From Burkholderia ambifaria (GTDB lineage: Bacteria > Pseudomonadota > Gammaproteobacteria > Burkholderiales > Burkholderiaceae): 60,300 bases of DNA. A program made the position numbers and the translations under genes. The notes under the pieces were generated by a model. The model ran no database searches and was not told the DNA's origin. It was given only the letters and a program-made list of their open reading frames with translations. Shown here piece by piece: positions 8,276 through 17,782 of the stretch; positions within the stretch are counted from its first letter, which is position 1, and each line of letters begins with the position of its first letter. The stretch is taken from assembly GCF_001443045.1 (NCBI RefSeq), contig NZ_LKPJ01000013.1:169628-229927 (forward strand), written 5' to 3'.

Positions 8276-10405
8276 ATGAAGGACCCTTTATCGAGAGACA
8301 ACGAGCACGACACGGCGACCCGCGGCGGCGCGCCCGAATTCACGGTGCGGCCGCTGCCGCTCGGTCATCGCCTCGGCGAGCTGCAGCTCGACGAGGTGCT
8401 GGGCATCGGCGGTTTCGGCATCGTCTATCGTGCGTTCGACCGCACGCTGCGGCGCGCGGTCGCGATCAAGGAATACATGCCGTCGATGCTCGCGACGCGC
8501 GGCGGCGACTACACGGTGTCGCTGCGCTCCGAACGGTTCGCGCAGGCATTCGACGCGGGACGCGGTGCGTTCCTGAACGAGGCGCGCCTGCTCGCGCAAT
8601 TCGACCATCCGGGGCTCGTCAAGGTGCTGCACTTCTGGGAAAGCCACGGCACCGCGTACATGGTCATGCCGTTCTATGAAGGACGCACGCTCAAGCAGCT
8701 GCTCGACGGCGGCGTGCGGATGAGCGAGACGCAATTGCGCCACATCGTCGGCGCGCTCCTCGGCGCGCTCGACACGCTGCATCGCGCGCAATGCTTTCAT
8801 CGCGACGTCGCGCTCGACAACGTGCTGATCCGCCCGAACGGCAGCGCGATCCTGCTCGACTTCGGCGCGGCACGCAAACGGATCGGCGATCTCGTCGACG
8901 ACGGCGCGATGATGATTAAGCCCGGCTACGCGCCGATCGAGCAGTACACCGATGATCCCGCGTTCAGCCAGGGGCCGTGGACGGATCTCTATGCGCTCGG
9001 CGCGGTGATGCACGCGATGATCACGGGCGAGTTGCCGCCGGCGGCCGTCGTGCGCAGCATCAAGGACACGTACCGGCCGCTCGCGTCGCGCGAGTTGCCG
9101 GCCGGCGAGATGTACAGCCCGGCGTTTCTCGCGGCGATCGATCACGCGCTGCAGTTGCGGATCCCGGATCGGCCGGAGTCGGTCGCGGCGTTCGCGGCCG
9201 AACTCGGGTTGCGGGACGTCGACCGCTCGGGCGGCGGGTATGGCGCGGCCGTTGCGCCGCCGGTGGTCGATGCGGGGGGAGGCGGGGAAGGGAAGGCGGC
9301 TTCGGGTGTTTCCGAGGCTTCGGGCGTGGCTGGTGCTTCCGGTGCTTCCGGTGCTTCCGGCCCGGCGGACAAAGCGTCGGCTGTGGCCGCGACAGCTGTC
9401 GGTGAAGGCGGGACGGCGTCGGGCGATGCGGCATCGGACGGACGGTCGTCGAAGCCTGAGCCGCCGGAAAGTCCAGTGAGCACACCGGATACGTTGTCTG
9501 CCACGCCCGCTGCCGAACGCGATGGGCCGGAAGATGGTACGTCTTCGGCGTCGAAGGCGGGTGCTTCCACTTCAGCGTCACCTCCGGGTACATCACCGCC
9601 GGCTCGCCCCCCGCGCCGCCCGTCGTTCATCGCGGCAGGAAACCGGCGCATACCGACCTACGTAGGTGGCGCGCTGGTCGCGCTGATCGCCGTCGGCATC
9701 GCCGCGACCTATCTGTCGCGCCCGACGCGGATCGCCGATGAAACCGAAGCCGGTGCGAGCCAGCCGCTGGCCGGCACCGCTTCCTCGGCCAGCACACCGG
9801 ATGCGATGCTCACCCAGCACGGTCCGACGCCGATCGTCGTGCCGCCGTCGAGCCTGCCGGCCGGATCATCCGCACAGGTGCCGCCGCCGGCGCTGGCCGC
9901 CACACCGGCGAGCGCACCCGCCGTCGTAGCCACGGTCCCCGCGCCGCAGGTGGCGACGACCGCCACGGACATCGCGGGCGCCACGCCGTCGCCATCCGGT
10001 TCGAGCTCGACCATCGCACCGGCCGGCAGCCTCGACGCATCGGAGCGCGTCGTCAACGTGCCGCCGTCGGAGGCTGCCGCGTCGCCGTCCGCGAACGCGT
10101 CCGTTCCGGCGCGAACCTTGCCGTCGGAGGCCGACATGGCCGTCGCCGCGGTCAGTGCGCCGGCCGCCGCCGAGCAGCGCCCGACGAAGCAGGAAACCGT
10201 CCAGGTCCGCTTCAACGTACGCCCGTGGGGCGATGTGTATGTGAACGGCGCTCGGCGCGGCGCGAGCCCGCCGCTGCGCTCGGTGTCGCTGACACCGGGC
10301 GTCTATCAGATCGAGATTCGCAACGGCTCGCTGCCGCCGTTGCACCGCACCGTGGCGATCGACTTCGGCAGCAAACCGGTCAGCATCGACTATGCATTCG
10401 AATGA
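8276..10405 (+). CDS. T6SS-linked Ser/Thr protein kinase (PpkA-like) with C-terminal PEGA-like domain
   Basis: This 709-residue protein has an N-terminal kinase domain with all catalytic motifs: glycine loop GIGGFG (43-48), lysine K65 (VAIKEY), catalytic loop HRDVALDN starting at H175, and DFG at 195-197. The HRD loop has VALDN in place of the eukaryotic LKPEN. A long low-complexity Ala/Ser/Gly/Pro linker follows, including a 9-bp DNA repeat (TGCTTCCGG) in three copies at about 9331-9360. A membrane helix at about 462-481 precedes a periplasmic PEGA-like domain. I chose the ATG at 8276, 5 bp after a GAGG, over an in-frame ATG at 8255. It resembles PpkA, the kinase that turns on T6SS firing in P. 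aeruginosa. Confidence 0.85.
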   Translation: MKDPLSRDNEHDTATRGGAPEFTVRPLPLGHRLGELQLDEVLGIGGFGIVYRAFDRTLRRAVAIKEYMPSMLATRGGDYTVSLRSERFAQAFDAGRGAFLNEARLLAQFDHPGLVKVLHFWESHGTAYMVMPFYEGRTLKQLLDGGVRMSETQLRHIVGALLGALDTLHRAQCFHRDVALDNVLIRPNGSAILLDFGAARKRIGDLVDDGAMMIKPGYAPIEQYTDDPAFSQGPWTDLYALGAVMHAMITGELPPAAVVRSIKDTYRPLASRELPAGEMYSPAFLAAIDHALQLRIPDRPESVAAFAAELGLRDVDRSGGGYGAAVAPPVVDAGGGGEGKAASGVSEASGVAGASGASGASGPADKASAVAATAVGEGGTASGDAASDGRSSKPEPPESPVSTPDTLSATPAAERDGPEDGTSSASKAGASTSASPPGTSPPARPPRRPSFIAAGNRRIPTYVGGALVALIAVGIAATYLSRPTRIADETEAGASQPLAGTASSASTPDAMLTQHGPTPIVVPPSSLPAGSSAQVPPPALAATPASAPAVVATVPAPQVATTATDIAGATPSPSGSSSTIAPAGSLDASERVVNVPPSEAAASPSANASVPARTLPSEADMAVAAVSAPAAAEQRPTKQETVQVRFNVRPWGDVYVNGARRGASPPLRSVSLTPGVYQIEIRNGSLPPLHRTVAIDFGSKPVSIDYAFE

Positions 10406-11516
10406 CGTCAGCCAGGCGGCGCTGGCCGCCGCCGCGTTGTCCTCGCCCTCGCCGGGCCTGCCGGCGGCGACGCCGCGCGCCGATCCGATCAGCCGGGTGC
10501 TCGCGGACGTCGCGCCCGATGCCCCATGCGGCCCGAACCTCGAATACGACGCCGACTTCCAGCAGCTTCAGGAGCGGGCGACGCCGCGCGCCGAGCAGCA
10601 GTACGGCGACACCGTGATCCCGGCCGAGATGCCCGACTGGCGCACGGTCGAGCGCCTCGCGCTCGCGCTGAGCGAGCGGACGAAGGACCTGCGCGTCGTC
10701 GCGTATCTCGCGCGCAGCTGGACCGAGCAGCACGGCATCGCCGGTTACGCGGACGGGCTCGCGATCGTTGCGAGCCTGCTCGAGCGCTGGTGGGACGACC
10801 TTCATCCGCGCCTCGATGCCGACGGCGAACCGGACCCGACGCCGCGGATGAACGCGCTCGCCGATGTCGCCGGTGCGCACGAGTGCGCGCGTGCGGCGCG
10901 GCGCCAACCGCTGTTCGACGGCGGCCCGAGCGTGCGCGACGGCGAACGCGCGCTCGACGGCCGCGACGAAGCGGGCGGCCCGGCGGCAGTCAGTCGCGAC
11001 AGTCTGCTCGCCGCGCTGTCGACCGCGCGCGACGACGGCCGCGTGCCGATCGATGCGGTGCGCGCCGCGCTGCACTCGCTGGACGCGATCCGCGCACGGG
11101 TGACGGACCGGCTCGGTAGCGAATGGGCGCCCGATGAGAGCGATACGGAGAAGGCGTTGCAACGCATCGTCCGCGAGATGCCGGCGCCCGCGCCGGTGCC
11201 GCAGCCAGCCGCGCCGGACGGTTCGATTCCGGCAACGCCGGCCGCGTCCGGCGCCGCGCAAGCCGCATCCGTACCGGCCGCCTTGCCGAACGGGCAGGCC
11301 TGGCGCGATGCCGAGGTCACGAGCCGCGACGACGTGCGGCTCGGCCTCGACAAGATGTGCCGCTATTTCGAACTGCACGAGCCGAGCCACCCGGCGCCGC
11401 TGCTGCTGCGGCGCGTGCAGCGGCTGCTCGCGCTCGACTTCTACGAAATCATCCGGGATCTCGCTCCGGAAAGCCTGCCGAAGCTGGACCTGCTGAGCGG
11501 CGAGCGGAGCGAATGA
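10392..11516 (+). CDS. tssA: T6SS cap/baseplate protein TssA
   Basis: This 374-residue protein carries the ImpA N-terminal domain, recognised by PDAPCGPNLEYDADFQQL and a tryptophan-rich helix (LLERWWDDLHPRLDADGEPDPTPR). A Pro/Ala-rich linker leads to a C-terminal domain with an ISRDDVRLGLDKMCRYF-like block (seen as SRDDVRLGLDKMCRYFE) and a terminal DFYEIIRDL motif. TssA starts and coordinates sheath and tube assembly. The ATG overlaps the kinase stop by 14 bp, so the two are translationally coupled. Confidence 0.92.
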   Translation: MHSNDVSQAALAAAALSSPSPGLPAATPRADPISRVLADVAPDAPCGPNLEYDADFQQLQERATPRAEQQYGDTVIPAEMPDWRTVERLALALSERTKDLRVVAYLARSWTEQHGIAGYADGLAIVASLLERWWDDLHPRLDADGEPDPTPRMNALADVAGAHECARAARRQPLFDGGPSVRDGERALDGRDEAGGPAAVSRDSLLAALSTARDDGRVPIDAVRAALHSLDAIRARVTDRLGSEWAPDESDTEKALQRIVREMPAPAPVPQPAAPDGSIPATPAASGAAQAASVPAALPNGQAWRDAEVTSRDDVRLGLDKMCRYFELHEPSHPAPLLLRRVQRLLALDFYEIIRDLAPESLPKLDLLSGERSE

Positions 11517-11580
11517 AGCAGGGCCGCGACCCAGGCGGCGGCAACGTACACGCAATCTGATCGATGTGAAGGAGTGGACG

Positions 11581-12135
11581 ATGACGGACAGAACCAAGGC
11601 GGCAGGCAGCGGACAGAAGTTCATCGCGCGCAATCGGGCGCCGCGCGTGCAGATCGAGTACGACGTCGAGACCTACGGCGCCGAGCGCAAGGTGCAGCTG
11701 CCGTTCGTGATGGGCGTCATCGCGGACCTGGCGGGCAAGCGCGCCGAACCGCTGCCGGACCTGCCGGAGCGCAAGTTCCTCGAGATCGACGTCGACAACT
11801 TCGACGAGCGGATGAAGTCGGTCGCGCCGCGCGTCGCGTTCCAGGTGCCGAACACGCTGACGGGCGAAGGGATGCTCAGCGTCGACATGACGTTCGAGCA
11901 GATCGACGATTTCTCGCCGGCGGCGATCGCACGCAACGTCGACGCGCTGCGCCGGCTGCTGGATGCGCGCACCGAGTTGTCGAACCTGCTGTCGTACATG
12001 GACGGCAAGCATGGCGCCGAACAGCTGATCGAGCGCGCGATCAACGATCCCGACCTGCTGAAGACGCTCGTGCGCGAACCACGCGCCGACACGCAGGGCG
12101 GCAACGCGACCCAACCGGAGGCCCGCGATGAATGA
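11581..12135 (+). CDS. tssB: T6SS contractile sheath small subunit TssB
   Basis: This 184-residue protein has the TssB/VipA signature: GSGQKFIARNRAPRVQIEYD, KVQLPFVMGVIADL and FLEIDVDNFDERM. It forms the contractile sheath with TssC. I chose the ATG at 11581 because AAGGAGTG at 11569-11576 is a good Shine-Dalgarno sequence; an upstream in-frame GTG at 11566 lies inside that site. The 64-bp gap from tssA is the largest in the first half of the operon and could hold an extra promoter, although none is obvious. Its last 8 bp overlap tssC. Confidence 0.95.
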   Translation: MTDRTKAAGSGQKFIARNRAPRVQIEYDVETYGAERKVQLPFVMGVIADLAGKRAEPLPDLPERKFLEIDVDNFDERMKSVAPRVAFQVPNTLTGEGMLSVDMTFEQIDDFSPAAIARNVDALRRLLDARTELSNLLSYMDGKHGAEQLIERAINDPDLLKTLVREPRADTQGGNATQPEARDE

Positions 12136-13645
12136 TCCTGTCCAGTCCCGTGCCGATACGCGCGATGCGCGCGACGCCGCGCAACCAGCCGCCGCACACG
12201 GCGAGTTCGCCGCGCTGCTGCAGAAGGAGTTCAAGCCGAAGACCGCCGAGGCGCGCGAGTCGGTCGAACGCGCGGTGCGCACGCTCGCGCAGCAGGCGCT
12301 CGAACATACGGTCGGCATGACGACCGACGCATACGGCAGCGTGAAGCAGATCATCGCGGAGATCGACCGGAAGCTGTCCGAGCAGATCAACCAGATCCTG
12401 CATCACGACGAATTCCAGACGCTGGAAGGCGCATGGCGCGGCCTGCATTACCTCGTCACGCACACCGAGACCGACGAGTTGCTGAAGATCAAGGCGTTGC
12501 CGGCATCGCGCAACGAGGTCGGGCGGATGCTCAAGCGCTACAAGGGCGTCGCGTGGGACCAGAGCCCACTGTTCCGCAAGATCTACGAGGAGGAATACGG
12601 GCAGTTCGGCGGCGAGCCGTTCGGCTGCCTCGTCGGCGACTTCTACTTCAATCACAGCCCACCCGACGTCGAGATGCTCGGCGAGCTGTCGAAGATCGCG
12701 GCGGCCGCGCACGCGCCGTTCATCGCGGGCGCGTCGCCGGAGCTGATGCAGATGGATTCGTGGCAGGAGCTGTCGAACCCGCGCGACCTGACCAAGATAT
12801 TCCAGAACACCGAATACGCGGCATGGCGCAGCTTGCGGCAGTCGGAGGATTCACGCTACGTCGGGCTCGCGATGCCGCGTTTTCTCGCGCGGCTGCCGTA
12901 TGGCGCGCGCACCAATCCGGTCGACGAATTCGACTTCGAGGAAGACACCGACGCCGCGAATCACGATCGCTACACGTGGGCGAACTCGGCGTATGCGATG
13001 GCCGCCAACATCAACCGTTCGTTCAAGCAGTTCGGCTGGTGCTCGTCGATCCGCGGCGTAGAGTCGGGCGGGGCGGTCGAAGGGCTGCCGAGCCATACGT
13101 TCCCGACCGACGACGGCGGCGTCGACCAGAAATGCCCGACCGAGATCGCGATCAGCGACCGTCGCGAGGCCGAGCTCGCGAAGAACGGCTTCATGCCGTT
13201 CGTGCACCGGAAGAACTCGGATTTCGCGGCGTTCATCGGCGCGCAGTCGCTGTACCAGCCGGCCGAGTACTACGACCCCGACGCGACCGCGAACGCACGG
13301 CTGTCCGGCCGCCTGCCTTACCTGTTCGCGTGCTGCCGGTTCGCGCACTACCTGAAGTGCATCGTGCGCGACAAGATCGGCTCGTTCCGCGAGCGCGACG
13401 ACATGGAGCGCTGGCTCAACGACTGGATCATGAACTACGTCGACGGCGACCCCGTGAACTCGTCGCAGGAAACCAAGGCGCGCAAGCCGCTGGCGGCTGC
13501 ACAGGTGGTCGTCGACGAGGTCGAGGACAACCCCGGCTACTACACGTCGAAATTTTTCCTGAGGCCGCACTACCAGCTCGAAGGGCTCACCGTGTCGCTG
13601 CGGCTGATCTCGCGGCTGCCGTCCGCGAAGGCTGCGAACGAGTGA
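12128..13645 (+). CDS. tssC: T6SS contractile sheath large subunit TssC
   Basis: This 505-residue protein has the TssC/VipB hallmarks: LEGAWRGLHYLV (about residues 100-111), the KIYEEEYGQFGGEPFG block, LARLPYG, and a C-terminal region ending LEGLTVSLRLISRLPS. The length is typical. It is the major sheath protein and carries the region recognised by ClpV in concert with TssB. It overlaps tssB by 8 bp, which fits co-translation of the two partners. Confidence 0.97.
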   Translation: MNDPVQSRADTRDARDAAQPAAAHGEFAALLQKEFKPKTAEARESVERAVRTLAQQALEHTVGMTTDAYGSVKQIIAEIDRKLSEQINQILHHDEFQTLEGAWRGLHYLVTHTETDELLKIKALPASRNEVGRMLKRYKGVAWDQSPLFRKIYEEEYGQFGGEPFGCLVGDFYFNHSPPDVEMLGELSKIAAAAHAPFIAGASPELMQMDSWQELSNPRDLTKIFQNTEYAAWRSLRQSEDSRYVGLAMPRFLARLPYGARTNPVDEFDFEEDTDAANHDRYTWANSAYAMAANINRSFKQFGWCSSIRGVESGGAVEGLPSHTFPTDDGGVDQKCPTEIAISDRREAELAKNGFMPFVHRKNSDFAAFIGAQSLYQPAEYYDPDATANARLSGRLPYLFACCRFAHYLKCIVRDKIGSFRERDDMERWLNDWIMNYVDGDPVNSSQETKARKPLAAAQVVVDEVEDNPGYYTSKFFLRPHYQLEGLTVSLRLISRLPSAKAANE

Positions 13646-13716
13646 GCAGCAAGCGGCATTCCGTACAGCACTCAACCCGGCATTCAACCTGATTTCGCAC
13701 CGAAACGGAGACGGCA

Positions 13717-14208
13717 ATGGGCGTGGCAATGTTTATGAAGGTGGACGGCGTGACCGGCGAATCGGCGGACGCGCAGCACAAGGGCTGGACCGACATCGAG
13801 TCGTTCACGTGGGGCGCGAGCCAGCCGGGCGCGATGGCCAGCGGCAGCGGCGGCAATGCGGGCAAGGCGAGCTTCAACGATCTCGTCGTGGCCGCGTACA
13901 TGGACAAGGGCGCGCCCGCGATCATCAAGAACTGCGCGAGCGGCAAGCATTTGCCGAAAGTCGAGATCTCCGCGTGCAAGACCGGCGGCTCGCAGATCGA
14001 GTTCATGCGCGTGACGCTGCAGGAAGTGCTGGTCACGTCCGCGCAGGTCGCGGGCATCGATCCGGGAGACGCGGCCGACCGTCTGATGATGCATTACGGC
14101 TTCCAGGCCGCGAAGGTGAAGAAGCAGTACTGGCAGCAGAACGACAACGGCGGCAAGGGCGCCGAGGTGTCGGTCGGCTGGAACATCAAGGAAAACACCG
14201 AGATGTGA
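13717..14208 (+). CDS. hcp: T6SS inner-tube protein Hcp
   Basis: This 163-residue Hcp-family protein begins MGVAMFMKVDGVTGES and has the conserved GWTDIESFTWGASQ and KKQYWQQND motifs. Hcp hexamers stack to form the secreted inner tube. The start follows a CGGAGACGGCA Shine-Dalgarno region. The 71-bp gap after tssC contains no gene; it may carry a separate ribosome-loading signal for this very abundant protein. There is no C-terminal effector extension. Confidence 0.95.
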   Translation: MGVAMFMKVDGVTGESADAQHKGWTDIESFTWGASQPGAMASGSGGNAGKASFNDLVVAAYMDKGAPAIIKNCASGKHLPKVEISACKTGGSQIEFMRVTLQEVLVTSAQVAGIDPGDAADRLMMHYGFQAAKVKKQYWQQNDNGGKGAEVSVGWNIKENTEM

Positions 14209-14218
14209 CGGCGGACCG

Positions 14219-14773
14219 ATGACGATGGACGACCCGGGAACCCGCAACGGCCGGCACGGCGGCATGCGCGACCGGCTGCAGCCCGCGCTGCTCGACCGGC
14301 TGACCGACGACGCACCGCAGCGTGCGACCGATCCGCCCGGCACGCAATGGATCGGCGCCGAGCGCCTGCGCGCGGCCGTGCTGCGCGATCTCGCGTGGCT
14401 GCTCAATACGCGCAACGGCGAGGACGGCTTCGTCGACTGGGCCGCGTTCGCGCACGCGCAGGCGTCGGTGCTCAATTACGGAATGCGCCCGCTCGTCGGC
14501 AAGCCGATGTCGGGCGTCGAACGCATGTCGGTCGAGGCGTCGATCCGCGACGCGATCGTCCGCTTCGAGCCGCGCATCGCGCCCGACAGCGTCGAGGTCC
14601 GCAGCATCGCCGATGCATCGGGCGGGCGCGCTGGCGAGCGGCGTCACAACGTGCTGCTGTTCGAGATCCGCGGCACGCTGTGGTCGATTCCGCACCCGGT
14701 CGAATTCGTGCTGCGCTCCGACCTCGATCTCGAGACGGGCGCGATGTCGCTGCAGTCCGCAGCGGGAAGCTGA
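14219..14773 (+). CDS. tssE: T6SS baseplate protein TssE (gp25-like)
   Basis: This 184-residue protein resembles gp25 of phage T4: LQPALLDRLTDD near the N-terminus, VLRDLAWLLNTRNG, LNYGMRPLVGKPMSG and a C-terminal RGTLWSIPHPVEFVLRSDLD block. TssE is the wedge component of the baseplate. The ATG at 14219 lies 10 bp after hcp, and a second ATG two codons later is possible. The gene is followed 4 bp later by tssF. Confidence 0.93.
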   Translation: MTMDDPGTRNGRHGGMRDRLQPALLDRLTDDAPQRATDPPGTQWIGAERLRAAVLRDLAWLLNTRNGEDGFVDWAAFAHAQASVLNYGMRPLVGKPMSGVERMSVEASIRDAIVRFEPRIAPDSVEVRSIADASGGRAGERRHNVLLFEIRGTLWSIPHPVEFVLRSDLDLETGAMSLQSAAGS

Positions 14774-14777
14774 CACG

Positions 14778-16649
14778 ATGGATACGCGCCTGCTCGACTA
14801 CTACAACCGCGAACTCGCGTACCTGCGCGAGCTCGGCGACGAATTCGCGCAGCAGTTCCCGAAGGTCGCCGCGCGGCTGCGGCTGCACGAGTCGGGGCCG
14901 CCCGATCCGTACGTCGAGCGGCTGCTCGAAGGCTTCAGCTTCCTCACCGCGCGCGTGCAACTGAAGATGGACGCCGAGTTTCCGCGCTTCACGCAGGCGC
15001 TGCTCGATGCCGTGTATCCCGGCTATCTCGCGCCGTTGCCGTCGATGGCGATCATGCGCTTCGCGCCGATGCTGAACGAAGGCAGCCTCGCGCAGGGCTG
15101 GCGGCTGCCGGCCGGTACCGCGCTGCGCGCGCGGCCGGCCGCGTCCGAGCAGACCGCGTGCGAATTCCGCACCGCGCACGACCTGACGCTGTGGCCGCTC
15201 GAGCTGACCGATGCGGCCGTCACCGGCGCGCCGTCGTGGCTGCCGCGCGGCGCCGTGCCGGCGCGCCAGGACGTGCGCGGCACGCTGCGCATCCGGCTGA
15301 AGGCGCGCGGCGGCACGAAACTCTCGCAACTGTCGCTCGATCGGCTGACCTTTCATCTCGCAGGCCCCGAGCGCGACGCGCTGCATCTGCTCGAACTGAT
15401 CGCCGCGCATGCGCTCGGCGCCGTCTGCCACGACCCGGGGCAGCCGCCGCGCTGGCTGCACACGCTCGACGCCGACGCGATCGTCCACGAGGGTTTCGAT
15501 CCGGCGCAGGCGATCCTGCCCGACGACGGGCGCAGCTTCCACGGCTACCGACTGCTGCGCGAGTATTTCGCGTTTCCGGCACGCTTCCTGTTCTTCAGCA
15601 TCGGCGGGCTGCGCGCCGCACTTGCGCGTGCCACCGGCGACGAGTGCGAGCTGACCGTGTTGTTCGACCGGCACGACGCGGCGCTCGAGGCGGCCGTCGA
15701 TGCGCGGCATCTGGCGCTGAACTGCACGCCGGCCGTGAACCTGTTCGCGCGCCGCGGCGATCGCATTCGGGTGCAGCCGGGCGCGCGCGAGCATCATGTC
15801 GTCGTCGACCGCAGCCGGCCGCTCGACCACGAGATCTATGCGGTGCAGCGGCTCGCGAGCGAGCAGCGCGACGACGGCCAGTCGCGCGAATTCCGGCCGT
15901 TTCACGCGTCGTTCGCGAGCGACGACGGCAACTACGGCGCGTACTACACGGTGCGGCGCGAGCCTCGGCTGGTGTCCGCGCAGGCTCGCGCGAACGGCAC
16001 ACGCACCGGCTACGTCGGCAGCGAGGCCTACGTGTCGCTCGTCGACAGCCAGTGCGCGCCGTACGACGAAACGATGCGCTACCTGTCCGTCGACACGCTG
16101 TGCACGAACCGCGATCTCGCGCTGCTGCTGCCGCCCGGCGACGCGAACGCGTTCACGCTGCGCATCTCGGCCCCCGTCGAGCGGATCGTCGCGATTCGCG
16201 GCCCGTCGCGGCCGCGCCCGCCGATCGCCGACGCGCAGACGGCCTGGCGGCTCATCCGTCATCTCGGGCTGGCCCGGCAGACGATGACCGATCTCGACGA
16301 CGAGGAGGGCGCGCATGCGCTGCGCGAGCTGCTCGGCCTGCACGCCGACCCGGCCGATGCCGCGATGCGCCGGCAGATCGACGGCGTGCGGCGCGTCGCG
16401 TTCTCGCCCGTGTTCCGGCGGCTGCCGGCGCTCGGGCCACTGATGTTCGGACGCGGCGTGCAGGTCGACGTGACCGTGGACGACCATGCGTTCTCCGGCG
16501 ACAGCCCGTTCCTGCTCGGCGCGGTGCTCGAACAGTTCTTCGCGCGCCACGTCTCGATCAACGCGTTCGCCGAATGCGTGCTGACCAGTGCGCAGCGCGG
16601 CACGCTCGCGCACTGGCCGGCGCGCATCGGCAGGCGGCCCGCGATATGA
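14778..16649 (+). CDS. tssF: T6SS baseplate protein TssF
   Basis: This 623-residue protein begins MDTRLLDYYNRELAYLRELG, the diagnostic N-terminus of TssF (VasA/ImpG), followed by FAQQFPKVAARL and LLEGFSFLTARVQ. The length fits the family. TssF forms the baseplate wedge with TssG and TssE. Its ATG lies 4 bp after the tssE stop, and its own stop overlaps the tssG start (ATGA). The frame is open far upstream, but that part only shadows tssE. Confidence 0.95.
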   Translation: MDTRLLDYYNRELAYLRELGDEFAQQFPKVAARLRLHESGPPDPYVERLLEGFSFLTARVQLKMDAEFPRFTQALLDAVYPGYLAPLPSMAIMRFAPMLNEGSLAQGWRLPAGTALRARPAASEQTACEFRTAHDLTLWPLELTDAAVTGAPSWLPRGAVPARQDVRGTLRIRLKARGGTKLSQLSLDRLTFHLAGPERDALHLLELIAAHALGAVCHDPGQPPRWLHTLDADAIVHEGFDPAQAILPDDGRSFHGYRLLREYFAFPARFLFFSIGGLRAALARATGDECELTVLFDRHDAALEAAVDARHLALNCTPAVNLFARRGDRIRVQPGAREHHVVVDRSRPLDHEIYAVQRLASEQRDDGQSREFRPFHASFASDDGNYGAYYTVRREPRLVSAQARANGTRTGYVGSEAYVSLVDSQCAPYDETMRYLSVDTLCTNRDLALLLPPGDANAFTLRISAPVERIVAIRGPSRPRPPIADAQTAWRLIRHLGLARQTMTDLDDEEGAHALRELLGLHADPADAAMRRQIDGVRRVAFSPVFRRLPALGPLMFGRGVQVDVTVDDHAFSGDSPFLLGAVLEQFFARHVSINAFAECVLTSAQRGTLAHWPARIGRRPAI

Positions 16650-17770
16650 AACACGGCACGCCGCCCGGCGCTCGACCGGCCACCGAGGACGCACGCCGCG
16701 ACGCGTGGTGGGCACGGCTGCGTGCCGCGCCGCATGGCTACGACCTGTTCGAGGCATTGCGCTGGCTCGATGCGCTGTCGCCCGGCCGCGCACCGCTCGG
16801 CCATGCCGCGCGGCCGCGCGACGAACCGGTGCGGCTCGGGCAGCAGCCGTCGCTCGCGTTCGCGGCATCGATGCTGGCTGGCGCGTACGACGATGACAAT
16901 GGCACCACGCGGCCGCGCATCGCGATCCACGGTTTCGGGCTGTTCGGGCCGAACGGACCGCTGCCGACCCACCTGACCGAATACGCGCACGAACGCGCAG
17001 CGCAACACGACGACTCGACCTTCACCGCGTTCGCGGACCTGTTCCATCACCGGCTGATCCTGCTGTTCTACCGAGCATGGGCCGATGCGCAGCCGACGGT
17101 GAGCCTCGATCGTCCCGGAAGGGCGCGGTTCGACGCGTACATCGCGAGCCTGGTCGGGCGCGCCGCGCATGGCGACAGGCCGGCCGCGCGGGCCGATGCC
17201 GAACGCCCTGCAGCCGGCACGCTCGCGCCGCACGCGCTTTATTTCCATGCAGGCCATCTCGTACGGCACACGCGCAATCCGGAAGGGCTCGTGCAGATCC
17301 TGCGGCGCCATTTCGGCGTCGACGCGCGCATCGTCGAGCACGTGCCGCGCTGGGTCGCGATCGAACGTTCGCAGCGCTGCGTGATCCGCGCGACGCGACC
17401 GACCTTGCGCGTCGGCGGCGTCGCACTCGGCATCGCGGTGCGCGACGCGCAGTCGCATTTCCGGATCGTGCTCGGGCCGCTGTCGCTCGACGCCTACCGG
17501 TGCTTCCTGCCGGGCGGCCCGCACGCGCGGCAGCTCGCGCAATGGGTGCGCGAATACGTCGGCATCGAGTTCGACTGGGACGTGCAGCTCGAACTGGCGG
17601 CCGATGCGGTACCGGCGATCGCGCTCGGCGCGCCGCAGGGCCTCGGCCGTACCGCGTGGCTCGGGCAGCGGCTCGAAGCGGGGCCCGCACGCGATCTCGT
17701 CGTCCGCTACGACGCGCGCCGTGGCGGCCCGCCGCGTGCCGGCGCCGCCCTTCATCGCGAAACCGCCTAA
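16646..17770 (+). CDS. tssG: T6SS baseplate protein TssG
   Basis: This 374-residue protein has the TssG (VasB/ImpH) signature: PHGYDLFEALRWLDAL near the N-terminus, then VRLGQQPSLAF and FGLFGPNGPLPTHLTEYA. The central FHHRLILLFYRAWADAQP block is also typical. It overlaps tssF by 4 bp and lies 12 bp before clpV. Confidence 0.95.
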   Translation: MKHGTPPGARPATEDARRDAWWARLRAAPHGYDLFEALRWLDALSPGRAPLGHAARPRDEPVRLGQQPSLAFAASMLAGAYDDDNGTTRPRIAIHGFGLFGPNGPLPTHLTEYAHERAAQHDDSTFTAFADLFHHRLILLFYRAWADAQPTVSLDRPGRARFDAYIASLVGRAAHGDRPAARADAERPAAGTLAPHALYFHAGHLVRHTRNPEGLVQILRRHFGVDARIVEHVPRWVAIERSQRCVIRATRPTLRVGGVALGIAVRDAQSHFRIVLGPLSLDAYRCFLPGGPHARQLAQWVREYVGIEFDWDVQLELAADAVPAIALGAPQGLGRTAWLGQRLEAGPARDLVVRYDARRGGPPRAGAALHRETA

Positions 17771-17782
17771 ACGGGAACCGTC

